This document shows, piece by piece, positions 15,864-24,355 of a stretch of 34,155 nucleotides of DNA. The stretch lies in NCBI GenBank assembly GCA_021801345.1, contig JAJYYA010000046.1:1-34155 (forward strand), given 5' to 3'. Source of the stretch: Nitrospirota bacterium (GTDB lineage Bacteria; Nitrospirota; Leptospirillia; Leptospirillales; Leptospirillaceae). Every line of letters starts with the position of its first letter. Positions within the stretch are counted from its first letter, which is position 1. The position numbers and the translations under genes were made by a program. Below the pieces are notes generated by a model. That model was not told the origin of the DNA. It made no database searches and saw only the letters and a list, made by a program, of their open reading frames with translations.

Positions 15864-17303
15864 GTGAAAAAAGTATGGGCGGGGGCAGGGATTTTTCATG
15901 GCGTCAGACTTGGGGCGGTCCTCGTTGTCGGCGCCCTCATGTTGACACTTCCGGGGGTCTCTCATGCGGATGGGCCGGGAATGAAGGATCCCGGCACTTC
16001 AAGCCCCTCCCCGGAGGGATCCCGGGGTCTCTCCGATCCTCCGCTCTCCGTTCGGGAGGCGGTGCGCATCGCCTTGGAAAAAAATCCCAATCTGATCTCC
16101 TTCAAAAAAACCTGGCAGGGCACAAAGGATCTCGAGAAGACGGCTCTGGCTCCCGCCGACCCCCAGCTTCAGTACGAGTACGGAGGCGGCGAGCAGGGAA
16201 ACGGGCAGAATATTCTGACCAATGCCGCCGGAACGCCGACCGGAGTCCAGAGCGTGGGCCTTCCTTATATGACCGGGAGCAACTGGGCGATCGTCCAGTC
16301 CTTCCTCTTTCCGGGAAAGGCCCTCTATGGGTACAAGGTCAACAAGGACAATACGGAGATCGCCTACGACTCCTACCGGGTCCAGCGGGTCCAGCTGCGC
16401 AACCAGACGGAGGCCGCCTGCTACCAGTGGCTACTCTCCCGGGAGACGCTTCGCCTAAACGACGAGCTCCAGACATGGCTCAGGCGCGTTCTGGAGATCA
16501 CCAAGGCCAAGCTCTCGGTGGGGTCGGTCCAGATCCTCGACGTCGTGAATGCCCGGGTGGCGCTTTCCCAGGCTCGTCTCGACCGTCTCACGGCAAGATT
16601 CCAGATGGAGGTGGCAAAGAAGCAGCTCAATACTCTTCTGGGCTTTTCCATGGACCGGGAGACCCGGGTGGCGCCGGTTCCGGACCCCGGTCCTCTGACG
16701 GTGACGATGTCCGAGCTCGAGGCCCGGGCCATCGAGAACCGGCCCGATCTGCTTCTGGCGCGCTCGACTGTCGACTTAAACCGCCACCAGCTCACCCTGG
16801 CCAAGCTCGGATTCCTTCCCGACTACCAGCTGACGGGGTCGGAGGGGGGAGAATCCTGTTACGGATTTTCCGGGGTCAACTGCTGGTATGTGGGCGTTCA
16901 GATCAACGTGCCGATTTTTGCCCCTCTCAAGCAGAACCTCCAGTACGACTCCCAAGCCGAGATGCTGAGAGCTGCGGACTGGCAGTACCGGTGGCAGGCC
17001 GCCCAGGTTCGACTTGCCGTCGACAACCTTTACTCTCAGGTCGTTCTGGCCTATCGACAGTACCGGATGAACGCCGACGAGATTCTTCCCCAGTCGAGGC
17101 TGGCCTTTGAACTGGCTCTCACCGGCTACGAAAACCAGAAGAACGACTTTCTCTATCTGATCAATGCGGTCCAGGCCTATCGGCAGGCCCAATACAACCG
17201 CTACCAGAGTCTGATCGGCTACTACCAGGCCATCTCCAACCTTGAGGCAGCGGTGGGTACGCCTCTGGGGAGGATCGTCTCCACACCCGCGCACGGAGGG
17301 TGA
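15864..17303 (+). CDS. TolC/CusC-family outer membrane efflux protein
   Basis: The outer-membrane channel of a tripartite metal exporter. From GTG 15864 (GGGGTGA upstream; TTG 15816 and other GTGs are alternatives) it has 479 residues. The N-terminus (KKVWAGAGIFHGVRLGAVLV, then LPGVSHADG) is a signal peptide without a lipobox cysteine. The mature part starts with the family opening LSVREAVRIALEKNPNL and contains the repeated coiled-coil segments (ETLRLNDELQTWLRRVLEITKAKLSVGSVQILDV; DLLLARSTVDLNRHQLTLAKLGFLPD). It precedes the adaptor and pump genes in the same direction. A 92-nt gap with a stable hairpin separates it from the adaptor gene. Confidence 0.9.
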   Translation: MKKVWAGAGIFHGVRLGAVLVVGALMLTLPGVSHADGPGMKDPGTSSPSPEGSRGLSDPPLSVREAVRIALEKNPNLISFKKTWQGTKDLEKTALAPADPQLQYEYGGGEQGNGQNILTNAAGTPTGVQSVGLPYMTGSNWAIVQSFLFPGKALYGYKVNKDNTEIAYDSYRVQRVQLRNQTEAACYQWLLSRETLRLNDELQTWLRRVLEITKAKLSVGSVQILDVVNARVALSQARLDRLTARFQMEVAKKQLNTLLGFSMDRETRVAPVPDPGPLTVTMSELEARAIENRPDLLLARSTVDLNRHQLTLAKLGFLPDYQLTGSEGGESCYGFSGVNCWYVGVQINVPIFAPLKQNLQYDSQAEMLRAADWQYRWQAAQVRLAVDNLYSQVVLAYRQYRMNADEILPQSRLAFELALTGYENQKNDFLYLINAVQAYRQAQYNRYQSLIGYYQAISNLEAAVGTPLGRIVSTPAHGG

Positions 17304-17329
17304 AGGCTCCCCTTGTTATCTGATACTGG

Positions 17330-17351
17330 CGGGACAAAGCCGTTTGTCCCG
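17330..17351 (+). other. Intercistronic hairpin between outer-membrane factor and adaptor genes
   Basis: CGGGACAAA (17330-17338) and TTTGTCCCG (17343-17351) form a perfect 9-bp stem with a GCCG tetraloop. There is no T-run directly after it, so it may act in mRNA processing or stability, or as a weak attenuator, rather than as a terminator. Confidence 0.5.
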
Positions 17352-17395
17352 GAACTCTGCCTTTTCAAGATGCGAACTGTAACCGGAGATATCTC

Positions 17396-18535
17396 ATGAG
17401 ATTGTTCATTGTGGGCCTCATCGCGCTCCTCCCGGGACTTTCCTTGTTTCACGCGCCTCTGGTCCGGGCGGCCGATGCTCCCGGCGGGGCGACCCGGACG
17501 CCGGAGAGTCTGTCCGAAGTTCGGATCACTCCCGAGCAGCAGAGGTCGGAATTTGTGACCGTCGCTCCCGTCGAGAAGCGGAGCATGGAGACCGAGCTTC
17601 GCCGGACCGGGACGGTCAACTTCGACGAAGAAAAGGTCTCTGTCGTCTCGGCCCGGGTCGGGGGACGGGAGGTCAAGGTGCTGGCCTTCGAGGGTCAGAA
17701 GGTGAAAAAGGACGATCCTCTGGCCTTGGTCTACAGCCCCGACTACACGACGGCCGAAGTCGAGCTTCTCAACGCCTTCAAGGTCCAGGAGACACTGAAG
17801 GACCGGGTCGAAAGCCAGGCCTATATCAAGGCCGCCGAGAGAAAGCTCAGGCTTCTTGGCGCCTCGGAAGAGGACGTCTCCCGGATATCCTCCTCCCGGA
17901 AGATCGCGAAGTATCTGACGCTCCATGCCCCGCGTTCCGGCGTGATCCTGAACTCGAACCTCCGGGCCGGTCTCTTCATGAACCCCGGGGACCAGCTCAT
18001 GACCGTTGCCGACCTGTCGAGCCTCCTTGTCTACATGGATATCTACGAAGGGGACTTTCCCCTTGTCCGGAGAGGCCAGCGGGTCGCTCTCGAGACGGTG
18101 GCCTATCCGGGCAAGGTCTTTCCCGGAAAGATCATCTATCTCGGCGGGATGGTCGACCCCAACACGCGGACCTTCCATGTCCGGGCGGAGATCCCCAACC
18201 CCGAACGCCTCCTCAAGCCCGGCATGTTCGCCTCCGTCCGGATCCACCTCAACCGGCCCCATCCCGTTCTGGCCGTCCCCGAGAGGGCCCTCCTCCGCGA
18301 CGAACATGGCTATCACGTCTTTGTCGAACGCTCTCCCGGGATCTTCGTCCTTCGTCGGGTCGTCCCCGGCCGAGAGAAGGACGGGTGGATGCGCATCGAG
18401 TCCGGTCTTGTCCCCGGAGACCGGATCGCCGTCCGGGGATCCCTTCTTCTCGAAGGGATCCGGGAGGATAACCTGAGCCGTGGGACGCGGACGGATCCCC
18501 CCTCGCACGGTCGGATCGGAAGGCCAAGTCCATGA
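17396..18535 (+). CDS. Periplasmic adaptor subunit of RND metal efflux (CusB/CzcB-type membrane fusion protein)
   Basis: A 379-residue protein from ATG 17396 with GGAG seven nt upstream. A signal peptide (MRLFIVGLIALLPGLSLFHA, then VRAADA) directs it to the periplasm; there is no lipobox. The HlyD-type plan is visible: beta-barrel strand VAPVEKRSMETELRRTGTVNFDE, lipoyl-like KVLAFEGQKVKKDDPLALVYSPD, a short helical hairpin with ERKLRLLGASEEDV, the second half-lipoyl HAPRSGVILNSNLRAG, and the membrane-proximal VPERALLRDEHGYHVFV. It bridges the outer-membrane factor and the inner-membrane pump. Its stop overlaps the pump start as ATGA, so the two are translationally coupled. No N-terminal Met/His-rich metal-binding stretch is obvious. 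Confidence 0.9.
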   Translation: MRLFIVGLIALLPGLSLFHAPLVRAADAPGGATRTPESLSEVRITPEQQRSEFVTVAPVEKRSMETELRRTGTVNFDEEKVSVVSARVGGREVKVLAFEGQKVKKDDPLALVYSPDYTTAEVELLNAFKVQETLKDRVESQAYIKAAERKLRLLGASEEDVSRISSSRKIAKYLTLHAPRSGVILNSNLRAGLFMNPGDQLMTVADLSSLLVYMDIYEGDFPLVRRGQRVALETVAYPGKVFPGKIIYLGGMVDPNTRTFHVRAEIPNPERLLKPGMFASVRIHLNRPHPVLAVPERALLRDEHGYHVFVERSPGIFVLRRVVPGREKDGWMRIESGLVPGDRIAVRGSLLLEGIREDNLSRGTRTDPPSHGRIGRPSP

Positions 18536-21500
18536 AGCACCTTGTCGCCTTTTCCCTCCGGGAGAGGGTCATCGTCTTTCTCGTGGCGATCAGCCTTTCG
18601 ATCATCGGAGTCTTTTCCTACGAGAACCTCCAGATCGAGCCCTATCCCGACGTTTCCCCCCTCGAGGTTCGGGTTCTGACCCAGTGGGCGGGACGGGGCG
18701 CCCAGGAGGTCGAGCGCCAGATCACCCTTCCGGTGGAGATCGCCATCAATGGCACTCCCGGCATGAAGACCCAGCGGTCCATTTCCATGTACGGCCTCTC
18801 TGTGGTGATCGCCGTTTTCAAGGATGGCGTCAACGACTTCGAGGCCCGTCACCGGATCTACAACCGGATCTCCCAGGCCAACCTTCCGGCCGGCATTGTT
18901 CCGGTTCTCGACATCAACACTCCCGCCACAGGCGAGATCTATCGCTATACGCTCACCGGAGCTCCCCTCGACGCACTCAAGACCCTCGACGACTGGGTTC
19001 TGGAGAGGCGCTTCAAGGAGATCCCGGGGGTCGCCGACGAATCCGGGATGGGCGGATGGATTCGCCAGTACCAGATTCTGGTCGACCTCGCGAAGCTCCG
19101 TGACTTCAATATTCCCCTCGCACAGGTCCTCTCTGCCGTCTCGGCCGCCAACAACAACGTCGGCGCCTACGTCATGAACTTCGGAGAGACGGCGGCAGTG
19201 GTGCGCGGCCTGGGGCTTCTGAAGAATCGGGGAGATATCGAACATATTATGGTGGGGGAGGTAAAGGGAACTCCCGTTCTCCTTCGGGACATCGCCTCCG
19301 TCCGGATCGGTCCCCAGCCTCGACTGGGCCGGGTGGGGCGCAACTACGAAAACGATACGGTCGAAGGGGTCGTGCTCCTTCTCCGCGGCGCAAACACCCG
19401 CCATGTGATGGAGCGCATCCACGAGAAGGTGGCCGAGATTCGGGCGCATGACCTTCCTCCGGGCGTGAAGCTTCTGCCTTTCTACGACCGGACCCAGCTC
19501 ATGCACTGGACCCTTCATACCGTTCTCGAGAACCTCTCTTTGGGGATCGGTCTGGTCCTTCTGACGCTCTATCTTTTTCTGGGAAATCTCCGCTCTGCGG
19601 TCATCGTCGCGGTGACGATCCCTGTCGCCCTGCTGACGGCCTTTTCGATCATGAAGGCCAACGGGGTCTCGGCCAACCTCCTCTCCCTCGGGGCGATCGA
19701 CTTCGGGATTCTGGTCGACGCCTCGGTGATCGTGGTGGAGAATATCTACCGCCACATGACCGGAGGACCGGCGGGAGAGGACCGGCGGTCGACCTTTGTC
19801 GTCATCTACCAGGCGGTGACCGAGGTCCAGTCGGCGACGGTCTTTTCGACCCTGATCGTTTTTTCGGCTTACGTTCCGCTTCTCTTCATGAGCGGAATCG
19901 AAGGAAAGATCTTCTTCCCCATGGCCTATACCATGGGCGGAGGTCTTCTGGCAGCCGTTCTCCTGTCCATGACCCTCTCGCCGGCACTTTCGTCGACCCT
20001 TCTGGCGAATGTCGGAGCTCATCCCGACACCCGCCTCATGCGGGTGATCAAGAGGCTCTACGACAGCCTTCTTCTCTTTGTTCTGGCCCGGCCCCGCCAG
20101 GTACTCGGGGTGGCTCTCCTGTTTCTTGTGGTGACGCTCGGCTTTGCTCTTCCCCGCCTCGGTACGGAATTTCTTCCGAAGCTCGAGGAGAACAATCTGT
20201 ATATTCGGGCAACGTATCCGGCCGCGGTGAGCCTCGATTACGGGGCGCACCTGACCGACGGGATCCGGCGGCTTGTGCTGGAGGTTCCTGAGGTCAAGAC
20301 CGTTGTCTCCGAAGAGGGACGCCCCGACGACGCCTACGATGTGGGAGGGTTCTGGAACGCCGAATTCGCGATCTTTTTCAAGCCCCACAAAGAGTGGCGC
20401 AAGGGGGTGACGAAGGCCGAGATCCAGAAGGAGGTCCTCCAGCGGATCAAGACCTTGCCGGGAGTGACCTACAACGTCTCCCAGTACATCGAAGACAATG
20501 TGGAAGAGGCGGTCTCCGGGGTCAAGGGGCAGAACAGTATCAAGATCTACGGCTCAGATCCGGTCGTCCTCGAGCGGCTCGCACACCAGACGCTCGGGAT
20601 CCTCTCCGGGATCAAGGGGTTCCACGACCTGGGCCTCTTCCGTATCCGCGGGGGACCGGAGCTCGATATCCGGGTCGACGCCCTGGCCTGTGCCCGCTAC
20701 GGGATTCATGTGGCCGACGTGGAGTCGGTCATCCAGGCGGCCGTGGGAGGGGTGGCCGTGACGCAGGTGCTGAAGGACGAAAAGCGCTTCGACGTGACCG
20801 TCCGGCTCTCCCGTCCCTACCGGAAGGATATCGAGGCGATCCGCTCGATCCCCGTCGACAGCCCGGACGGCTCCCATATCCCGCTCTCCCAGCTGGCGAC
20901 AATCGAGCTCAAGATCGGGAACTCCTATATCTTCCGGGAGGCCAATTCGCGGTATATTCCGGTCAAGTTCTCCGTCCGCGGACGGGATATCGGATCCTCC
21001 GTCGATGAGGCCAAGCGTCTCATCGCCACGCGCCTTCCCCTTCCCCCCGGCTACCGGATCCGGTGGTACGGGGAGTACAAGGAGATGAAGGAGGCCCAGC
21101 ATCGTCTGGCCCTCCTCCTCCCCATCGCCTTCGGCATGATTTTTCTGCTTCTTTATTGGGCCTACCGTTCTGTGAAGTATGCGCTTGTGCAGATGCTCTC
21201 CGTTCCGGTTGCCGTCACCGGAGGCGTCTGGGCGCTTCTTCTCACCGGACATCACCTGAGCATTTCGGCCTCGCTCGGCTTTCTCTCCCTTTTCGGGATT
21301 GCCATCCAGGACGGGATGATTCTCATCAACTTCGTGACCAACCTCAGAAGGGAAGGCCTCTCCATGCGCGATGCGCTGATCCAGGGAGGGAATCTGAGGG
21401 TTCGCCCCGTCCTGATGACGGCCCTTCTTGCAGGGCTCGGACTCCTGCCCGCGGCGCTCTCCTCGGGGATCGGAAACCAGGCGCAGAAGCCCCTGGCCAT

Positions 21501-21612
21501 CGTGATCGTCGGTGGGGTTCTCACGACCATTGTCTTCACCCTGCTGGTGCTCCCTGTCGTCTACTCCCTGACGGGGCGCCTTCCCCTTGTCGACGAGGAG
21601 TCGCAAAGCTGA
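18532..21612 (+). CDS. Heavy-metal efflux RND transporter (CzcA/CusA family)
   Basis: A 1026-residue proton-driven inner-membrane pump, full length for the family. The start ATG 18532 overlaps the adaptor stop. It opens with a cytoplasmic tip and TM1 (RERVIVFLVAISLSIIGVFS), then the large periplasmic loop. In TM4 the segment AIDFGILVDASVIVVENIYRH carries D390, D396 and E403. This acidic pattern is that of the divalent-cation (Zn/Co/Ni/Cd) HME groups rather than the AIGAMVDAA form of Cu/Ag pumps, so a divalent substrate is the better guess (inference). The second half repeats the loop and TM7-12, ending LVLPVVYSLTGRLPL. A bidirectional terminator follows 57 nt downstream. Confidence 0.93.
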   Translation: MKHLVAFSLRERVIVFLVAISLSIIGVFSYENLQIEPYPDVSPLEVRVLTQWAGRGAQEVERQITLPVEIAINGTPGMKTQRSISMYGLSVVIAVFKDGVNDFEARHRIYNRISQANLPAGIVPVLDINTPATGEIYRYTLTGAPLDALKTLDDWVLERRFKEIPGVADESGMGGWIRQYQILVDLAKLRDFNIPLAQVLSAVSAANNNVGAYVMNFGETAAVVRGLGLLKNRGDIEHIMVGEVKGTPVLLRDIASVRIGPQPRLGRVGRNYENDTVEGVVLLLRGANTRHVMERIHEKVAEIRAHDLPPGVKLLPFYDRTQLMHWTLHTVLENLSLGIGLVLLTLYLFLGNLRSAVIVAVTIPVALLTAFSIMKANGVSANLLSLGAIDFGILVDASVIVVENIYRHMTGGPAGEDRRSTFVVIYQAVTEVQSATVFSTLIVFSAYVPLLFMSGIEGKIFFPMAYTMGGGLLAAVLLSMTLSPALSSTLLANVGAHPDTRLMRVIKRLYDSLLLFVLARPRQVLGVALLFLVVTLGFALPRLGTEFLPKLEENNLYIRATYPAAVSLDYGAHLTDGIRRLVLEVPEVKTVVSEEGRPDDAYDVGGFWNAEFAIFFKPHKEWRKGVTKAEIQKEVLQRIKTLPGVTYNVSQYIEDNVEEAVSGVKGQNSIKIYGSDPVVLERLAHQTLGILSGIKGFHDLGLFRIRGGPELDIRVDALACARYGIHVADVESVIQAAVGGVAVTQVLKDEKRFDVTVRLSRPYRKDIEAIRSIPVDSPDGSHIPLSQLATIELKIGNSYIFREANSRYIPVKFSVRGRDIGSSVDEAKRLIATRLPLPPGYRIRWYGEYKEMKEAQHRLALLLPIAFGMIFLLLYWAYRSVKYALVQMLSVPVAVTGGVWALLLTGHHLSISASLGFLSLFGIAIQDGMILINFVTNLRREGLSMRDALIQGGNLRVRPVLMTALLAGLGLLPAALSSGIGNQAQKPLAIVIVGGVLTTIVFTLLVLPVVYSLTGRLPLVDEESQS

Positions 21613-21669
21613 GAGGGAGGGGCAGTTTTTAGGGGTTTTCTTGTCAGGAATTGACGGAGAAAAAATGCG

Positions 21670-21705
21670 AAAAAGGCCGGTCAGGAAGATCTGATCGGCC
21701 TTTTT
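21670..21705. terminator. Bidirectional terminator between the efflux operon and prfC
   Basis: AAAAAGGCCGGTCAG (21670-21684) and CTGATCGGCCTTTTT (21691-21705) form a 15-bp stem with one wobble and a GAAGAT loop. The flanking A and T runs let it terminate both the plus-strand RND operon and the minus-strand prfC transcript. Confidence 0.88.
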
Positions 21706-21722
21706 GTTTGACTAGCCTAAGA

Positions 21723-23342
21723 TTAGTTCTTGAATCCTCGAGGGGAGGTTCCATGAAAGGAGACCTCGGGATACTTCTCGACGACATACCGGAGAGCCCA
21801 TTCGTTGCGGAAAAGAGCGACCGGCTCACCCTCCCGGTCGTAGACGCGCAAGGTGTCGAGGGTGCCGGAGAGAGCATCGATCCTGTTTTTGTCGCCGGTC
21901 ATCCAGCGGGCCCTGTCGTATCCGACAGGATCGAGACGGGTCTTGACGTTGTATTCATGTTCGAGGCGAAACTTCAAAACCTCAAGTTGGAGGGCGCCCA
22001 CAGCCCCGACGATCATGTCGCGCTCTCCGTGGGGGTCCTGGGCAAAGACCTGGATCGCCCCCTCCTCGGCAAGCTGGTCGAGCCCTTTTTTGAGGTGCTT
22101 GCGCTTTAAGGGATCCTCGAGAATCAGGCGCGCGAAGAGCTCTGGGGAGAAGGAGGGGATGCCTTCGAAGTGAAACAGCCCTTTTTCGCAGAGGGTGTCG
22201 CCGATCCGGAAGAGGCCGGGGTCATGAAGGCCGATGATGTCGCCGGGCCAGGCTTCCTCGACCCGTTCCCTCTTCTGTCCCAGAAACTGAATCGTCTTGG
22301 AAAGCCGGAGAGGCTTTCCTGTGGTGGCATTCGTCACCGTCATCTCGCGGACGAAGCGCCCGGAACAGACGCGAATGAAGGCGAAGCGGTCCCGGTGCTG
22401 GGGATCCATATTGGCCTGGATCTTGAAAACAAATCCCGAGAAGGAGGGCGTCTCCGGGGGGATGGCCCCTTTGTCGGACTGGTAGGCCCGGGGGGACGGA
22501 GCCAGATCGACAAAGGAGTCGAGGAAGAGCTCGATGCCGAAATTGTTCAGGGCGCTTCCAAAAAAGACAGGGGTGACCCGTCCCTCAAGAAAGCCCTTCC
22601 GGTCGAAGGAGTCTCCTGCGTGGGAGAGCAGGGCGATCTCCTCTTCGAAGGCCTCCCGATCGGGCAAAGATCCAAGGACAGCCGTAAGCTCGGGATCGGA
22701 GGAGGCGCAAATGCGGTCGCTGGCACGCGCTCCGCCGTGGTCGACCGCCTCGTAGAGGTGGGCCGTGTCGCGGGTAAGGTCCCAGACTCCGCGAAAGCCG
22801 GTTCCGGAACCGATCGGCCAGCCGAAGGGAATAGCCCGAATGTCGAGAGTCCGCTCGATCTCGGAGAGGAGGGCGAAGGGGTCGACGCCTTCGCGGTCGA
22901 CCTTGTTGATGAAGGTGACGATGGGGAGCCCTCGCATGCGGGCGACCTCGAAGAGCTTCAAGGTCTGGGGTTCGATGCCCTTCGCGCCGTCGAGGAGCAT
23001 GACCACCGAGTCGACCGCCTCGAGCGTGCGGAAGGTATCCTCGCTGAAGTCCTTGTGGCCGGGGGTGTCGAGGATATTGAGGGTATGGTCATGGTAGTCG
23101 AAGGCGAGAGCGCTCGAGGTGACGCTGATGCCGCGCTGGCGTTCGATCTCCATCCAGTCGCTCGTGGCATAGCGTGCGGCCTTTCGTGCTTTGATGGAGC
23201 CGGCGAGATGAATGGCTCCCCCGTAGAGAAGAAGCTTTTCGGTCAGGGTGGTCTTTCCGGCGTCGGGGTGGCTGATAATGGCGAAGGTCCGGCGGCGCCG
23301 GATCTCTGCGGAAAGATGTGTCTGGGACGTCTGCTCCATCAT
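21723..23342 (-). CDS. prfC: Peptide chain release factor 3
   Basis: RF3 is a translational GTPase that removes RF1/RF2 from the ribosome after peptide release. From ATG 23342 it has 539 residues, close to the usual 525-530. The G motifs are clear: SHPDAGKTTL (P-loop, 24-33), RGISVTSS (switch I), DTPGHKDFSEDT, NKVDRE, and the RF3-typical segments IPFGWPIGSG and RARWMTGD. A second ATG directly follows (23339) and fits the ribosome site GAGAGG slightly better. It lies 39 nt downstream of recR on the same strand and is probably the last gene of that transcript. Confidence 0.95.
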   Translation of the reverse strand: MMEQTSQTHLSAEIRRRRTFAIISHPDAGKTTLTEKLLLYGGAIHLAGSIKARKAARYATSDWMEIERQRGISVTSSALAFDYHDHTLNILDTPGHKDFSEDTFRTLEAVDSVVMLLDGAKGIEPQTLKLFEVARMRGLPIVTFINKVDREGVDPFALLSEIERTLDIRAIPFGWPIGSGTGFRGVWDLTRDTAHLYEAVDHGGARASDRICASSDPELTAVLGSLPDREAFEEEIALLSHAGDSFDRKGFLEGRVTPVFFGSALNNFGIELFLDSFVDLAPSPRAYQSDKGAIPPETPSFSGFVFKIQANMDPQHRDRFAFIRVCSGRFVREMTVTNATTGKPLRLSKTIQFLGQKRERVEEAWPGDIIGLHDPGLFRIGDTLCEKGLFHFEGIPSFSPELFARLILEDPLKRKHLKKGLDQLAEEGAIQVFAQDPHGERDMIVGAVGALQLEVLKFRLEHEYNVKTRLDPVGYDRARWMTGDKNRIDALSGTLDTLRVYDREGEPVALFRNEWALRYVVEKYPEVSFHGTSPRGFKN

Positions 23343-23381
23343 GCCTCTCAATAAGATATGCAAATTGAAAGAAAAGTCCGG

Positions 23382-24029
23382 TTAAAAGGGATGGCGTCCC
23401 TCGACGGCGCGGATCAGAGTGATCTCGTCGACATACTCGATTTCAAGGCCCACGGGAATGCCAAAGGCGATCCGGCTGACCCGAATGCCTAAAGGTTTGA
23501 CCAGTCGGGAGAGATAAAGGGCCGTGGCTTCGCCCTCGGTCGTGGGGGAGGTTGCCAGGACGACCTCCCGGATCTCCGGGTTCTCGAGTCGCGCGAGGAG
23601 CTCCCGGATCTTCAGCTTCTCGGGGTCGATTCCCTCGAGAGGGGAGAGGCGTCCCTCAAGAACGTGGTAGCGTCCGCGAAACTCCCCGCTCTTCTCGATC
23701 GAGTAGAGGGTCTGAATATCTTCGACAACGATCAGGATCGAGGGATCGCGGGCCGGATCGCTGCAAATGGCGCAGAGAGAGGGCATGACGGTCTCGCCTG
23801 AAGGGCGGGAGACGATGTTTCGGCAGTCCGGGCAGGGAAGAAGGCGCTCCTTGAGAGAGGAGACGGAGTCGGCCAATGCCTGGCGCTCCCCATCGGGGGC
23901 CTGAAGAAGATGAAAGGCCAAGCGGGTCGCAGTCTTTGTTCCGATTCCGGGAAGGTGGCGAAAAAGGTCGACAAGATCCTGGAAGGGCTCCGGAAAAAAG
24001 GAGGATCCCGATCGGGGGGGCCTCTCCAT
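23382..24029 (-). CDS. recR: Recombination mediator protein RecR
   Basis: From ATG 24029 the product has 215 residues, a little above the usual 200. It has the helix-hairpin-helix LFRHLPGIGTKTATRLAFHLL, the Cys4 zinc finger (C66, C69, C86, C89), and a Toprim domain (ILIVVEDIQTLYSIEKSG, YHVLEGRLSPLEGI, ATSPTTEGEATALYL), ending with the VPVGLEIEY-like IPVGLEIEYVDEITL. RecR works with RecF/RecO to load RecA on gapped DNA. The start overlaps the ybaB stop by one base (TGATG), indicating coupled translation in the conserved dnaX-ybaB-recR operon. Confidence 0.96.
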   Translation of the reverse strand: MERPPRSGSSFFPEPFQDLVDLFRHLPGIGTKTATRLAFHLLQAPDGERQALADSVSSLKERLLPCPDCRNIVSRPSGETVMPSLCAICSDPARDPSILIVVEDIQTLYSIEKSGEFRGRYHVLEGRLSPLEGIDPEKLKIRELLARLENPEIREVVLATSPTTEGEATALYLSRLVKPLGIRVSRIAFGIPVGLEIEYVDEITLIRAVEGRHPF

Positions 24030-24355
24030 CAGAATCCCGGGAGTCCCATTGCGGAAAGGGGGTTGCCCGGCCCCATTCCGGTGGCGTCTCCCATGATCCG
24101 GGTCGCCTCGGTGCGCACCTTTTGTCCGGCGTCGTTGACGGCCGTCACGACCAGGTCGGAGACTTTTCCCGGATCGCTTGCAAGAAGAGCGGGATCGACC
24201 GAAAGGGACAGAAGTTCGAACCGGCCATTCATCGTCGCACGCACCTGGCCGGCTCCGGATTCGCCTGTCACGGTGAGGAGGGAGATCTCTTCTTTCGCTT
24301 TGGCAAGATTGGCCTGGAGCTCCTGGGCTTTTTTCACGAAGTCGAGTCCGAACAT
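24029..24355 (-). CDS. ybaB: YbaB/EbfC-family nucleoid-associated protein
   Basis: A 108-residue protein from ATG 24355. The N-terminal helix (FGLDFVKKAQELQANLAKAKEEIS) and the following strands (VRATMNGRFELLSLSVD, LVVTAVNDAGQKV) fit the DNA-binding dimer YbaB. The C-terminus is glycine- and methionine-rich (MGDATGMGPGNPLSAMG). It sits between dnaX and recR, the family's standard location, with one-base TGATG overlaps on both sides. Confidence 0.95.
   Translation of the reverse strand: MFGLDFVKKAQELQANLAKAKEEISLLTVTGESGAGQVRATMNGRFELLSLSVDPALLASDPGKVSDLVVTAVNDAGQKVRTEATRIMGDATGMGPGNPLSAMGLPGF

Noticed and set aside
18313-20388. 691-codon antisense frame opposite the RND pump
   Set aside because: His/Asp/Arg-rich shadow of a well-conserved membrane protein gene.
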